Below, in pieces: positions 38,383 through 46,445 of a stretch of DNA of 64,000 nt (its first letter is position 1; each line of letters begins with the position of its first letter). The notes below the pieces were generated by a model. The model made no database searches, was not told where the DNA came from, and saw only the letters and a list, made by a program, of their open reading frames with translations. The position numbers were made by a program, and so were the translations under genes. The stretch spans positions 1-64,000 of the forward strand of contig CAWBVG010000012.1 in the NCBI GenBank assembly GCA_963792175.1. Reading direction: 5' to 3'. The DNA is from CAWBVG01 sp963792175. GTDB taxonomy: Bacteria; Acidobacteriota; Vicinamibacteria; Vicinamibacterales; CAVVIG01.

Positions 38383-40881
38383 ATGTCGGCCTTTGCGGTT
38401 GCAGCCGCTGGACTTCTGGGCGTGGCAGCGACCGCGCAAGCCCCCCGGACACCAGCGCGTGCGGCCAAGGCGCCGGTCAAGATGGCGGCGTCGCACGTCC
38501 GATCCGGTCCGGACGCCTCGGGGCCGTCGATCGAGGCCCAGAACAAGCTCGTCGCGCAATATTGCTCGGGTTGCCACAGCGAACGCGGCAAGGCCGGCGG
38601 GCTCGTCCTGGCGGGTTTCGACGCGGCAAAGGTCGAGGCGAACGCCGAGACCGCTGAGAAGATGATCCGGAAGCTGCGGGCGGGCATGATGCCGCCGCCA
38701 GCCGCGCGGCATCCCGATGCCGCCGCGGTGCGCGCGCTGGTGGACTCGTTCGAATCGCGGATCGACAAGGCCGCGGCGTTGAATCCGAACCCGGGGTGGC
38801 GGCCGTTCCAGCGATTGAACCGCGCCGAGTATGCCCGCGCCGTGCGCGACCTGCTCGGTATCGACGTCGACGTGAACTCGTTCCTGCCGCCCGACACGCT
38901 CAGCAGCGGCTTCGACAACATTTCCGACGTGCAGAATTTTTCGCCGACGCTGATGGAGGGCTACCTTCGCGCGGCGAGCCAGATCAGCCGGCTCGCCGTC
39001 GGCGATCGCAACGCGAGCCCGACGTCGGTCACCTACAAGATCGGGCGCACGCAGTCGCAGATGCGGCACGTGGACGGCGCGCCGATGGGCACGCGCGGCG
39101 GCATCTCCGCGGTGCACGTCTTCCCGGCCGACGGCGAGTACGTGATCCGCGCGTCGATGCACAACGAGCCGCTCGGCGGCATCTACGGCCGCTACTCGAT
39201 GCTGACGATGGGCATCACCGAGCAGGTGGACGTGTCGGTGGACGGCGAGCGCGTGGCGCTGCTCGACGTCAGTCCCTCGATGAGCGAGACGGACTTCGGC
39301 CAGAACAAAGGGCAGAACGGCCTCGAAATCCGCACGCCGCCGATCCACATCAAGGCAGGACCGAAGCGGGTCTCGGTCGCCTTCGTCCAGCGGCTCGATG
39401 GGCCGGTGGACGATCTGGTCGCCCCGCTCGAGAACACGCTGGCCGACGTGAACATCAGCTACGGCGTGACCGCGCTCCCGCACATGCGCGACGTGACCAT
39501 CGTCGGACCGTCGGTGGTGACCGGCGTGTCGGAGACGCCGAGCCGCCGCCGGATCTTTACCTGCCGCCCCGTCACGGCGACCGAGGAAGAGACGTGCGCC
39601 GCGCAGATCGTCAAGCACCTCACCGCGCAGGCGTATCGCGGCGAAGCCGGCGCGGAGGACATCCAGGACGCCATCGAGTTCTTTCAGCGCGGCCGCAAGA
39701 CCGGCGATTTCGAGAGCGGCATCCGTCTGGCGCTCCAGTCGATTCTGGTCAGTCCGCGCTTCCTGTTCAGGCTCGAGCGGCCGGCGACGTCGCCCGCCAT
39801 GGTGAAGACCGCGGGCGCCTACCGCATCAGCGACCAGGATCTGGCGACGCGGCTGTCGTTCTTCCTGTGGGGCAGCGGTCCCGACGCGGAGCTGATCAAA
39901 GCCGCCGGCGCCGGCGCGCTGCGGCAGCCGCTCGGCGTCGAGAAGCAGGTCCGGCGGATGCTTGCCGACAAGCGGTCCGAATCGCTGTCGACGCGCTTCG
40001 CCAGCCAGTGGCTCCGGCTCCAGGACCTCGAGAAGATCTTTCCGGACTATCTGCTGTATCCGCAGTACGACGATACGCTCGCGCAGGCGATGATCAAGGA
40101 GACGACGCTGTTCTTCGACAGCATCGTGCGCGAGGATCGCAGCGTGCTCGACCTGATCAACGCCGATTACTCGTTCGTCAACGAGCGGCTCGCCAAGCAT
40201 TACGGCCTTCCGAACGTCACCGGCAACGCGTTCCGGCGCGTGCAGATGCCCGCCTACCGCCGCGGCCTGCTCGGCCAGGGCAGCATCCTCACGTTGACGT
40301 CGGTCGCGGATCGCACGTCGCCGGTGCTGCGGGGCAAGTGGGTGATGGACGTGCTCTTCGGCACGCCGCCGCCCGCGCCGCCGCCGAACGTGCCGGCGCT
40401 CGACGACTCGGTCAAGGCGACCGAAGGCGGCAAGATGCTCAGCACGCGCCAGCGCATGGAAGAGCACCGGAAGAATCCGACCTGCGCCGGGTGTCACCGC
40501 TTCATCGACCCGCTCGGGCTCGCGCTCGACAACTTCGACGTGACCGGCGCCTGGCGCATCAAGGACAACGAGGTGCCGGTCGATGTCGTCGGCGATCTCT
40601 ACGACGGGACGAAGATTGACGGTCCGGCGGGCCTGCGCGAGGCGCTGCTGCGGCACCAGGACATGGTGCTGCGCAGCTTTGCGGAGAATCTGCTGACGTA
40701 TGCCATCGGCCGCCGCGTCGAATACGCCGACATGCCGGCGGTGCGCGCCATCGTCAACGGCGCGGCGAAGAGCGACAACCGGTTCTCGTCGTTCGTGCTC
40801 GGCATCGTCAACAGCGCGGCTTTCCGGATGGCGAAACCGGAAGCGCCAAAGCCGTTGAGCGCGGATGTCGACGGGCGATAG
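38383..40881 (+). CDS. DUF1592-family exported protein with N-terminal c-type heme motif
   Basis: Intact, 832 residues from ATG 38383, with signal peptide FAVAAAGLLGVAATAQA. Residues 50-130 are a planctomycete-type cytochrome c domain (YCSGCHSERGKAGGL, RKLRAGMMPPPAARHP). Then follow DUF1587 (FQRLNRAEYARAVRDLLGID, LSSGFDNISDVQNFSP), DUF1595, DUF1592 (SILVSPRFLFRLER, LATRLSFFLWGSGPD), DUF1588 (RRGLLGQGSILTLTSVADRT, SPVLRGKWVMDVLFGTPPPA, with a second heme-like CAGCHRFIDPLGLALDNFD) and DUF1585 (TYAIGRRVEYAD). These proteins are almost always paired with a DUF1552 protein, as here. The function is undetermined; the heme motifs point to periplasmic electron transfer. Confidence 0.9.
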   Translation: MSAFAVAAAGLLGVAATAQAPRTPARAAKAPVKMAASHVRSGPDASGPSIEAQNKLVAQYCSGCHSERGKAGGLVLAGFDAAKVEANAETAEKMIRKLRAGMMPPPAARHPDAAAVRALVDSFESRIDKAAALNPNPGWRPFQRLNRAEYARAVRDLLGIDVDVNSFLPPDTLSSGFDNISDVQNFSPTLMEGYLRAASQISRLAVGDRNASPTSVTYKIGRTQSQMRHVDGAPMGTRGGISAVHVFPADGEYVIRASMHNEPLGGIYGRYSMLTMGITEQVDVSVDGERVALLDVSPSMSETDFGQNKGQNGLEIRTPPIHIKAGPKRVSVAFVQRLDGPVDDLVAPLENTLADVNISYGVTALPHMRDVTIVGPSVVTGVSETPSRRRIFTCRPVTATEEETCAAQIVKHLTAQAYRGEAGAEDIQDAIEFFQRGRKTGDFESGIRLALQSILVSPRFLFRLERPATSPAMVKTAGAYRISDQDLATRLSFFLWGSGPDAELIKAAGAGALRQPLGVEKQVRRMLADKRSESLSTRFASQWLRLQDLEKIFPDYLLYPQYDDTLAQAMIKETTLFFDSIVREDRSVLDLINADYSFVNERLAKHYGLPNVTGNAFRRVQMPAYRRGLLGQGSILTLTSVADRTSPVLRGKWVMDVLFGTPPPAPPPNVPALDDSVKATEGGKMLSTRQRMEEHRKNPTCAGCHRFIDPLGLALDNFDVTGAWRIKDNEVPVDVVGDLYDGTKIDGPAGLREALLRHQDMVLRSFAENLLTYAIGRRVEYADMPAVRAIVNGAAKSDNRFSSFVLGIVNSAAFRMAKPEAPKPLSADVDGR

Positions 40882-40907
40882 GACGTCGGGGCGGACCAGC
40901 GGCTACC

Positions 40908-40928
40908 GGGCCGACACATGGTCGGCCC
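40908..40928. repeat. Short GC hairpin before the DUF1552 gene
   Basis: GGGCCGAC ACATG GTCGGCCC is a perfect 8-bp stem with a 5-nt loop between the DUF1592 and DUF1552 genes. Read on the minus strand it starts GTAGGGGCCGACC. It could attenuate read-through or stabilise the mRNA end. Confidence 0.6.
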
Positions 40929-40953
40929 CTACAACGGACGAGGAGATCACACG

Positions 40954-42369
40954 ATGTTCATCACGCAGAAACACCTGTCGCGCCGCACCGTCCTGAGAGG
41001 GATCGGCGTGACGATGGGGTTGCCGCTGCTCGAGGCGATGGCGCCGGTCAGCAAGGCCTTCGGCGCGACGACCGGAAAGAAGATCCGGCTCGTGTGCGTC
41101 GAAATGGTCCACGGCGCCGCCGGCAGCGCGGCGTATGGCATCAAGAAGAACCTGTGGGCGCCGGCCGGCGTCGGACGCGACTTCGACCTCAGCGGAACCA
41201 GCCTCAAGTCGCTCGAGCCGTTTCGCGATCACCTGACGATCGTCAGCAACACCGACGTCCGCAACGCCGAGGCCTTCACCGCCCCGGAGATCGGCGGCGA
41301 CCACTTCCGATCCAGCGCGGTGTTCCTGACCCAGATGCATCCGAAGCAGACGCAGGGTTCGGACGTCTACGTCGGCACGTCGCTCGATCAGATGTACGCC
41401 CAGCGGTTCGGGCAGGACACGCCGATCCCGTCCATGCAGCTGTGCATCGAGAACGTGGACCAGTCGGGCGGCTGCTCGTACGGCTACTCGTGCACCTACA
41501 CCGATTCGATCAGCTGGGCGTCGGCGAAACAGCCGCTGCCGATGGTGCGCGATCCGCGCGTCATCTTCGATCAGCTGTTCGGCGTCGGGGCGACGCCGGG
41601 CGAGCGCCGCGAGCGGCGCGTCGAGGACCGCAGCCTGCTCGACTGGTTGACCGGATCGGTCGCCCGGCTGCAGAAGGATCTCGGCGCCGGAGACCGCGCC
41701 CGGCTGAACGACTACCTCGAGAACGTCCGCGAGATCGAACGCCGAATCCAGAAAGTCGAGGAGTACAACAGCAGCGGCGAGCCGCGCGATCTTCCCGGCG
41801 CTCCGATCGGCGTGCCCGATTCGTTCTCGGAGCACGTCAAGCTGATGTTCGATCTGCAGGCGCTGGCGTTCGCGTCCGATCTGACGCGCGTGTTCTCGTT
41901 CAAGCTGGGACGCGACGCCTCGAACCGCACGTATCCGGAAAGCGGATTCAAGGGTGCGTTCCACTCCTCGTCGCACCACGGCGAGCGCGAGGAGCGGATT
42001 GTCGACTTCCAGACCATCAACACCTACCACGTCAGCATGATTCCGTATTTCCTCGAGAAGCTGAAGAACACGCCGGAAGGCGACAGCAACCTGCTCGAGA
42101 ACACGCTGGTGATGTACGGCTCGCCGATGGGCGATTCGAACCTGCACAACCACAAGCGCGTGCCGTTCTTCCTCGCCGGGCATGCCGGCGGCGCGCTCAA
42201 GGGCGGCGTGCACGTCCGGGCCGCCGACGGAACGCCGCTCGCCAACGCGATGCTCAGCGTTCTGCAGAAGATCGGGTTCGACGATGTGGGGAGTTTCGGC
42301 GACAGCACGGCGCCGATGGATCTCAATAGCGCGGCTCCGGCGACAACGAACGAGGTCGCCGCCAAGTAG
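40954..42369 (+). CDS. DUF1552 family protein with Tat-like signal
   Basis: Intact, 471 residues from ATG 40954, behind AGGAGA at 40941-40946. The N-terminus TQKHLSRRTVLRGIGVTMGL has a twin-arginine pattern (S-R-R-T-V-L) and a hydrophobic stretch. Family text includes SLEPFRDHLTIVSNTDVRNA, GGDHFRSSAVFLTQMHPKQT, GTSLDQMYAQRFGQDTPIPS, SWASAKQPLPMVRDPRVIFD, FDLQALAFASDLTRVFSFKL and FHSSSHHGEREERIVDFQTI. The fold is predicted to be related to alkaline phosphatase/sulfatase-like DUF1501 proteins. It always occurs with DUF1592 proteins; the pair probably works at the outer face of the inner membrane on an unknown substrate. Confidence 0.9.
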   Translation: MFITQKHLSRRTVLRGIGVTMGLPLLEAMAPVSKAFGATTGKKIRLVCVEMVHGAAGSAAYGIKKNLWAPAGVGRDFDLSGTSLKSLEPFRDHLTIVSNTDVRNAEAFTAPEIGGDHFRSSAVFLTQMHPKQTQGSDVYVGTSLDQMYAQRFGQDTPIPSMQLCIENVDQSGGCSYGYSCTYTDSISWASAKQPLPMVRDPRVIFDQLFGVGATPGERRERRVEDRSLLDWLTGSVARLQKDLGAGDRARLNDYLENVREIERRIQKVEEYNSSGEPRDLPGAPIGVPDSFSEHVKLMFDLQALAFASDLTRVFSFKLGRDASNRTYPESGFKGAFHSSSHHGEREERIVDFQTINTYHVSMIPYFLEKLKNTPEGDSNLLENTLVMYGSPMGDSNLHNHKRVPFFLAGHAGGALKGGVHVRAADGTPLANAMLSVLQKIGFDDVGSFGDSTAPMDLNSAAPATTNEVAAK

Positions 42370-42443
42370 GGGCTCGGGGCTTGGGGCTGGCTAGCCGCGT
42401 CGGGCTGGCTCGGGGCTAGCTGTCGGGACTGGGGACGTGGGGA
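42366..42443. repeat. Degenerate tandem array (GGGGCTCGGGGCTTG / GCTAGC type)
   Basis: GTAGGGGCTCGGGGCTTGGG, GCTGGCTAGCCGCGTCGGGC and GGCTCGGGGCTAGCTGTCGG follow the DUF1552 stop, then GGGACTGGGGACGTGGGGAC. The unit is GGGGCT or GGGGAC; only the central GCTAGC parts pair. Mainly one-armed. Confidence 0.65.
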
Positions 42444-42450
42444 CTAAACA

Positions 42451-42478
42451 CGTAGCGCGGCCCTTTCAGGGCCGCGAG
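42451..42478 (+). repeat. REP-like palindrome, third copy
   Basis: CGTAGCGCGGCCCTTTCAGG followed by GCCGCGAG: an 8-bp stem (CGCGGCCC/GGGCCGCG) with a TTTCA loop, behind the same CGTAGCGC lead found twice at 6541-6613. It lies 16 bp before the ankyrin gene start. Confidence 0.65.
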
Positions 42479-42493
42479 ACGGAGCGACACTAC

Positions 42494-44242
42494 ATGCGCA
42501 ATAGACTCCCGGTTGTGATCGTTGTCGGATTCGCCCTTTCCGCATGGCTGTATGCCGCCGCGGCGGCGCCGGTCGCCGACGCGGCGATGCAGGGCGACCG
42601 CGATGCCGTGAAGGCGCTGCTGAAGCAGGCGGCCGACGTCAACGGCGCCCAGGGCGACGGCATGACCGCGCTGCATTGGGCGGCGATGAAGAACGACGCC
42701 GACCTGACCTCGACGCTGCTCTATGCCGGCGCCAACGTCCGCGCGAAAACGCGCCTCGGTGACTACACACCGCTGATTCTCGCGGCCAGGAGCGGCAATG
42801 CAGCGGTCCTCGACCCGCTCATCAAGGCCGGCGCTGACGTCAACAGCAAGACGGCAAACGGCACGACCGCGCTGATGCTCGCCGCGGCGTCCGGTTCCGT
42901 CGAAGCGGTGCAGGCGCTCGTCGATCACGGGGCCGACATCATGGCCGTCGAGCCGGTGCGCGGCCTGAACGCCGCGATGTTCGCCGCCGCGTCCAACCGC
43001 GCGGACGTCGTCACGTTTCTGGCGAAGCACGGCGCCGACCTGAAAGCGACGACGAAAATCGTCGACCTCAACGCCATCGATCGCAGCTCGTTTGGCGGCA
43101 TTCTCTTCGGCAATCCGGCGCCGCCTCCCGCGCCCGGCCAGACCGCGGCGCAGGCAGCCGCGGGTCTCGGCCAGAGTCAGCCGAACCCGCAGGCCGGACG
43201 CAATTTCCCCGGCGGCCGCGGCATGGGCAAGGCCGGCATCGACCGGCAGTATCAGCTGAACGAGCTCGTGTCGACGCAAGGCGGCATGACACCGCTGCTG
43301 TTCGCCGCGCGCCAGGGGTACATGGAATCGGCGCAGGCGCTGATTGCCGCCGGCGTGGACGTCAACCAGGTCAGCGCCGGCGATAAGGCCAGCCCGCTGC
43401 TGGCCGCGACGCTCAACGGTCACTTCGATCTGGCGAAGTACCTGCTCGATCACGGCGCGAACCCGAACCTGGCCGAGGACAACGGCGCCACACCGCTCTA
43501 TGCCGTCGTCAACTGCGAGTGGGCGCCCAAGTCGCTGTATCCCCAGCCGCGCGCCTACCTCAATCAGACGGTCGGCTATCTCGATCTGATGACCGCGTTG
43601 CTCGACAAGGGCGCCGATCCCAACGCGCGGCTGAAGAAGAAGGTCTGGTACTCCGGCTACAGCTTCGACCTGTCGGGCGTCGATGAAATCGGCGCGACCG
43701 CCTTCTGGCGCGCGGCCTACGCCAGCGACGTCGACGCCATGAAGCTGCTGGTCGCGCGGGGCGCGGATCCAACCATCCCCTCGATGAAGGGCGCGGGACG
43801 CCCGCGCACCGCGGACGTCGAACGCGACGTCCGGGATGTGGCGACGACGCCGCCGGTTCCAGTGGGTGGCCCGGGCGTGCCGCCGCTGGTCGCGGCCGCC
43901 GGATCGGGGTATGGCGAAGGGTTCGCCGCCAACTCGCACCGCTTCGCGCCCGGCGGGATGCTCGCCGCGGTCAAATACCTGGTGGAAGAGCTGCACGCCG
44001 ACGTCAACGCGAAGGATCACGAAGGCAACACCGCGCTGCACAACGCCGCGGCGCGCGGCGACGTCGAGATGATTCAGTATCTCGTGTCGAAAGGCGCCGA
44101 CGTCAAGGCCGTCAACCGCGAGGGCAAGACGACCGCAGACATGGCGAATGGTCCGGTGCAGCGCATCCAGCCGTGGCCCGAGGCGCTGGCCCTGCTCGAG
44201 AAGCTGGGCGCCAAGAACAATCACAAGTGCGTGTCGTGCTGA
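42494..44242 (+). CDS. Exported ankyrin-repeat protein
   Basis: Intact, 582 residues from ATG 42494. A signal peptide (LPVVIVVGFALSAWLYAAAA) is followed by about ten ankyrin repeats, for example MTALHWAAMKNDADLTSTLL, YTPLILAARSGNAAVLDPLI, TTALMLAAASGSVEAVQALV, MTPLLFAARQGYMESAQALI and NTALHNAAARGDVEMIQYLV. A loop at 190-250 is rich in Ala, Gly and Pro (NPAPPPAPGQTAAQ). The C-terminus is NNHKCVSC. Ankyrin proteins with this ending accompany DUF1592/DUF1552 pairs in acidobacteria, so it may be a partner or scaffold for them in the periplasm; this is inference from position. Confidence 0.85.
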   Translation: MRNRLPVVIVVGFALSAWLYAAAAAPVADAAMQGDRDAVKALLKQAADVNGAQGDGMTALHWAAMKNDADLTSTLLYAGANVRAKTRLGDYTPLILAARSGNAAVLDPLIKAGADVNSKTANGTTALMLAAASGSVEAVQALVDHGADIMAVEPVRGLNAAMFAAASNRADVVTFLAKHGADLKATTKIVDLNAIDRSSFGGILFGNPAPPPAPGQTAAQAAAGLGQSQPNPQAGRNFPGGRGMGKAGIDRQYQLNELVSTQGGMTPLLFAARQGYMESAQALIAAGVDVNQVSAGDKASPLLAATLNGHFDLAKYLLDHGANPNLAEDNGATPLYAVVNCEWAPKSLYPQPRAYLNQTVGYLDLMTALLDKGADPNARLKKKVWYSGYSFDLSGVDEIGATAFWRAAYASDVDAMKLLVARGADPTIPSMKGAGRPRTADVERDVRDVATTPPVPVGGPGVPPLVAAAGSGYGEGFAANSHRFAPGGMLAAVKYLVEELHADVNAKDHEGNTALHNAAARGDVEMIQYLVSKGADVKAVNREGKTTADMANGPVQRIQPWPEALALLEKLGAKNNHKCVSC

Positions 44243-44461
44243 GCGCCAGTCGGCGCGCAGCCTCGCCATCCGATCGACGGCCCGCGCCTGCCGCGTAGGC
44301 GCAGACCTGCCGCGCGACCATCGAGTTCGCGGATCGACCCGACGCCCCGCCGACGCTCTGCGAGATGGTGTGCCCACCACTCACTCCTGAGCCGCCTGAA
44401 ACCAACCTGAGCAGTCCGAGGGATTTGATGCGGGAAGGAATTCAGTTATCCTCATGTGTTT

Positions 44462-45742
44462 ATGCCGGTGTCGATTCCAGTCGCTCCCGACCAGAAGCTG
44501 GAACGGTACGGCGAGCTCGCGGTCCGGGTCGCCCTCAATCTGCAGCCGGGGCAGCGGCTGCTGATCATCGGTCCGCTGATGAACGGCGGCGTGTCGCTCG
44601 AGGCGGCGCCGCTCGTCCGCCAGATCGCGGCCAGCGCCTATCGTGCCGGCGCAGAACTGGTCGAAGCGATGTGGGGCGACGAGTCGCTGCAGCTCGCGCG
44701 GTTCGGCCACGCGCGGCGCGACTCGTTCGGTCAGTTTTCGGCGTGGCTGCCCAAAGCGCTCGCCGAGCATGCGCAGGCCGGTCACGCCGTCCTGTCGATC
44801 TATGCCAACGACCCCGATCTGCTGCAGCACGAGTCGACCGATCTGGCCGGCGCGCTCCAGCAGGCGACGTCTCGCAGCATGGTCCCGTTTCGCGAGCTCA
44901 TCTCCCGCAACCACACGAACTGGTCGGTGATCGCGACGGCCGGCGAGGCGTGGGCGGCGAAGGTGTTTCCGAACGAGCCCGCGGATCAGCGGTTCGAGCT
45001 GCTGCGCAGCACCATCGAGCGCCTGTGCCGTCTCGATCGGCCCGATCCGGTGTCCGCCTGGCAGCAGCACATCGACGCGCTGGCGGCGCGCAGCGACTTC
45101 TTGAACCGGAAGCGGTACAGCGCGCTGCGTTTCACGGCCCCCGGGACCGACCTGACCGTCGGGTTGCCGGCGGCGCACCTGTGGGTGAGCGGGGCGTCGA
45201 CGAGCCGTAACGACATCCGGTTCGTCGCGAACCTGCCGACCGAGGAAGTGTTCACGATCGCGGATCGGCACCGCGTCAGCGGCACCGTCCGCGCCACCAA
45301 ACCTCTCAGCTACAGCGGTACGCTGATCGAGGACTTCAGCTTGACCTTTGCGGACGGCCGCGTCGTGGACCTGAAAGCCGGACGCGGCGAATCGGTGCTG
45401 CGTCAACTGGTGGACACCGACGCCGCGGCGGGACGCCTCGGCGAGGTCGCGCTGGTCCCGCACGGCTCGCCGATCGCGCAGTCGGGCCGCCTGTTCTACA
45501 ACACGCTCTTCGACGAGAACGCCGCCAGCCACGTCGCGTTGGGGACGGCGTACAAATTCACGCTCACCGGCTCCGACGCCATGACCGACGAGCAGTTCGA
45601 AGAGGCAGGCGGCAACCGCAGCGCCATCCACGTCGACTTCATGATCGGATCGGGCGACGTCGACGTCGACGGCATCGTGGCTGGCGGCGGCGCCGAGCCG
45701 CTGATGCGGCGCGGTGAGTGGGCTGACGAGGCGCGGCCGTAG
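44462..45742 (+). CDS. M29 family aminopeptidase (thermophilic/leucyl aminopeptidase T type)
   Basis: Intact, 426 residues. ATG 44462 is preferred over a GTG two codons upstream. The N-terminal domain (ELAVRVALNLQPGQRLLIIG, ASAYRAGAELVEAMWGD) and the C-terminal metal domain (LPTEEVFTIADRHRVSG, LGEVALVPHGSPIAQSGRLF, NTLFDENAASHVALGTAY, AIHVDFMIGSGDVDVDG) follow the M29 order, with Glu, Glu, His and His-x-Asp ligands present. It removes N-terminal residues in the cytoplasm with two divalent metals. No signal peptide. The 219 bp before it hold no feature I recognise. Confidence 0.9.
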   Translation: MPVSIPVAPDQKLERYGELAVRVALNLQPGQRLLIIGPLMNGGVSLEAAPLVRQIAASAYRAGAELVEAMWGDESLQLARFGHARRDSFGQFSAWLPKALAEHAQAGHAVLSIYANDPDLLQHESTDLAGALQQATSRSMVPFRELISRNHTNWSVIATAGEAWAAKVFPNEPADQRFELLRSTIERLCRLDRPDPVSAWQQHIDALAARSDFLNRKRYSALRFTAPGTDLTVGLPAAHLWVSGASTSRNDIRFVANLPTEEVFTIADRHRVSGTVRATKPLSYSGTLIEDFSLTFADGRVVDLKAGRGESVLRQLVDTDAAAGRLGEVALVPHGSPIAQSGRLFYNTLFDENAASHVALGTAYKFTLTGSDAMTDEQFEEAGGNRSAIHVDFMIGSGDVDVDGIVAGGGAEPLMRRGEWADEARP

Positions 45743-45765
45743 CCGCAGCGAGGTCGAGGTGCCTG

Positions 45766-45825
45766 ACCCGGGTCAGAGAGGGGTCAGAGTGGGGTCAGAG
45801 TGGTGTCTGACCCCGGGGTGCGATC
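45766..45825. repeat. Tandem GGGGTCAGA array ending in a direct-repeat copy
   Basis: CCTGACCCGGGTCAGAGAGG, GGTCAGAGTGGGGTCAGAGT and GGTGTCTGACCCCGGGG form a hairpin of GGGTCAGA against TCTGACCCC. Its last 21 bp (45805-45825) recur exactly at 48921-48941, on the other side of the PadR-ADOP module. Confidence 0.8.
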
Positions 45826-45889
45826 CGGTGGCCGATACCTACGAATAACTGGCAGAGACTGTGTGGGCGACGGCGCACGACGGCAAATC

Positions 45890-45917
45890 TTGCGTCTCTG
45901 ACAGATTCAGATATATC
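45890..45917 (+). promoter_or_regulatory. Possible sigma70-type promoter of the padR operon
   Basis: TTGCGT (45890-45895) and TATATC (45912-45917) are 16 bp apart in an AT-rich patch (AGATATATCAGATTGTGATA) that contrasts with the GC-rich surroundings and ends about 20 bp before the PadR start. ATATCA/TGATAC pieces could serve as a PadR operator, but no perfect palindrome is present. Confidence 0.35.
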
Positions 45918-45938
45918 AGATTGTGATACAGTCGGCCC

Positions 45939-46445
45939 GTGCCCACGAGCCGATCGTTGCCGCTCGCGATCTTCCACATCCTCGTCTCACTGGCCGATCA
46001 GGACCGCCACGGCTACGCGATCATGCAGGACGTCCACGCGCGCACGGACCGCCAGCTCCGTCTGGGCCCGGGAACACTCTACGGATCGATCAAGCGGCTG
46101 CTGAACGACGGGCTGATCGAGGAGCTCGACGAGCGCCCCGACCCGGAGGACGACGACGTCCGGCGGCGCTACTATCGGATCACCCCGCGCGGACGCAAGG
46201 CTGCGATCGAGGAAGCGTCCCGCCTCGCCAAACTGCTGCGCCAGGCCCGTGCCTCCGGGCTCGCCCCCAAGACGGTGCTGACGCCATGCGCTGGCGGGAG
46301 CGCTTCTATCGAGGGTTGCTGCGCTGCTATCCCGCGGAGTTCCGCGACGAATACGCGCGCGAAATGCTGCAGGCCTTCCACGACGGCTGGCGCGCAGAGC
46401 CCGCGCCCCGGCTGTGGATCGATCTGCTCGCCGACGTGTTCCTGA
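45939..46445 (+). CDS. PadR-family transcriptional regulator
   Basis: GTG 45939 opens PTSRSLPLAIFHILVSLADQ, DRHGYAIMQDVHARTDRQLR, LGPGTLYGSIKRLLNDGLIE: the PadR winged helix with the conserved HGYxI, GTLYxxIKRL and GLIEE elements, then RRRYYRITPRGRKAAIEEAS. The domain ends near residue 110 (46270). The frame then runs open over the first 160 bp of the ADOP gene, so the true stop is probably lost or lies in another frame near 46290. PadR genes of this type sit directly before ADOP permeases in acidobacteria and are thought to repress them; the order here is the same. Confidence 0.8.
   Translation: MPTSRSLPLAIFHILVSLADQDRHGYAIMQDVHARTDRQLRLGPGTLYGSIKRLLNDGLIEELDERPDPEDDDVRRRYYRITPRGRKAAIEEASRLAKLLRQARASGLAPKTVLTPCAGGSASIEGCCAAIPRSSATNTRAKCCRPSTTAGAQSPRPGCGSICSPTCS

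Noticed and set aside
38374..40656. A 760-residue minus-strand ORF and a 607-residue plus-strand frame over the DUF1592 gene
   Set aside because: The DUF1592 frame is intact with all its domains in order. The others have Arg/His-rich text with no motif.
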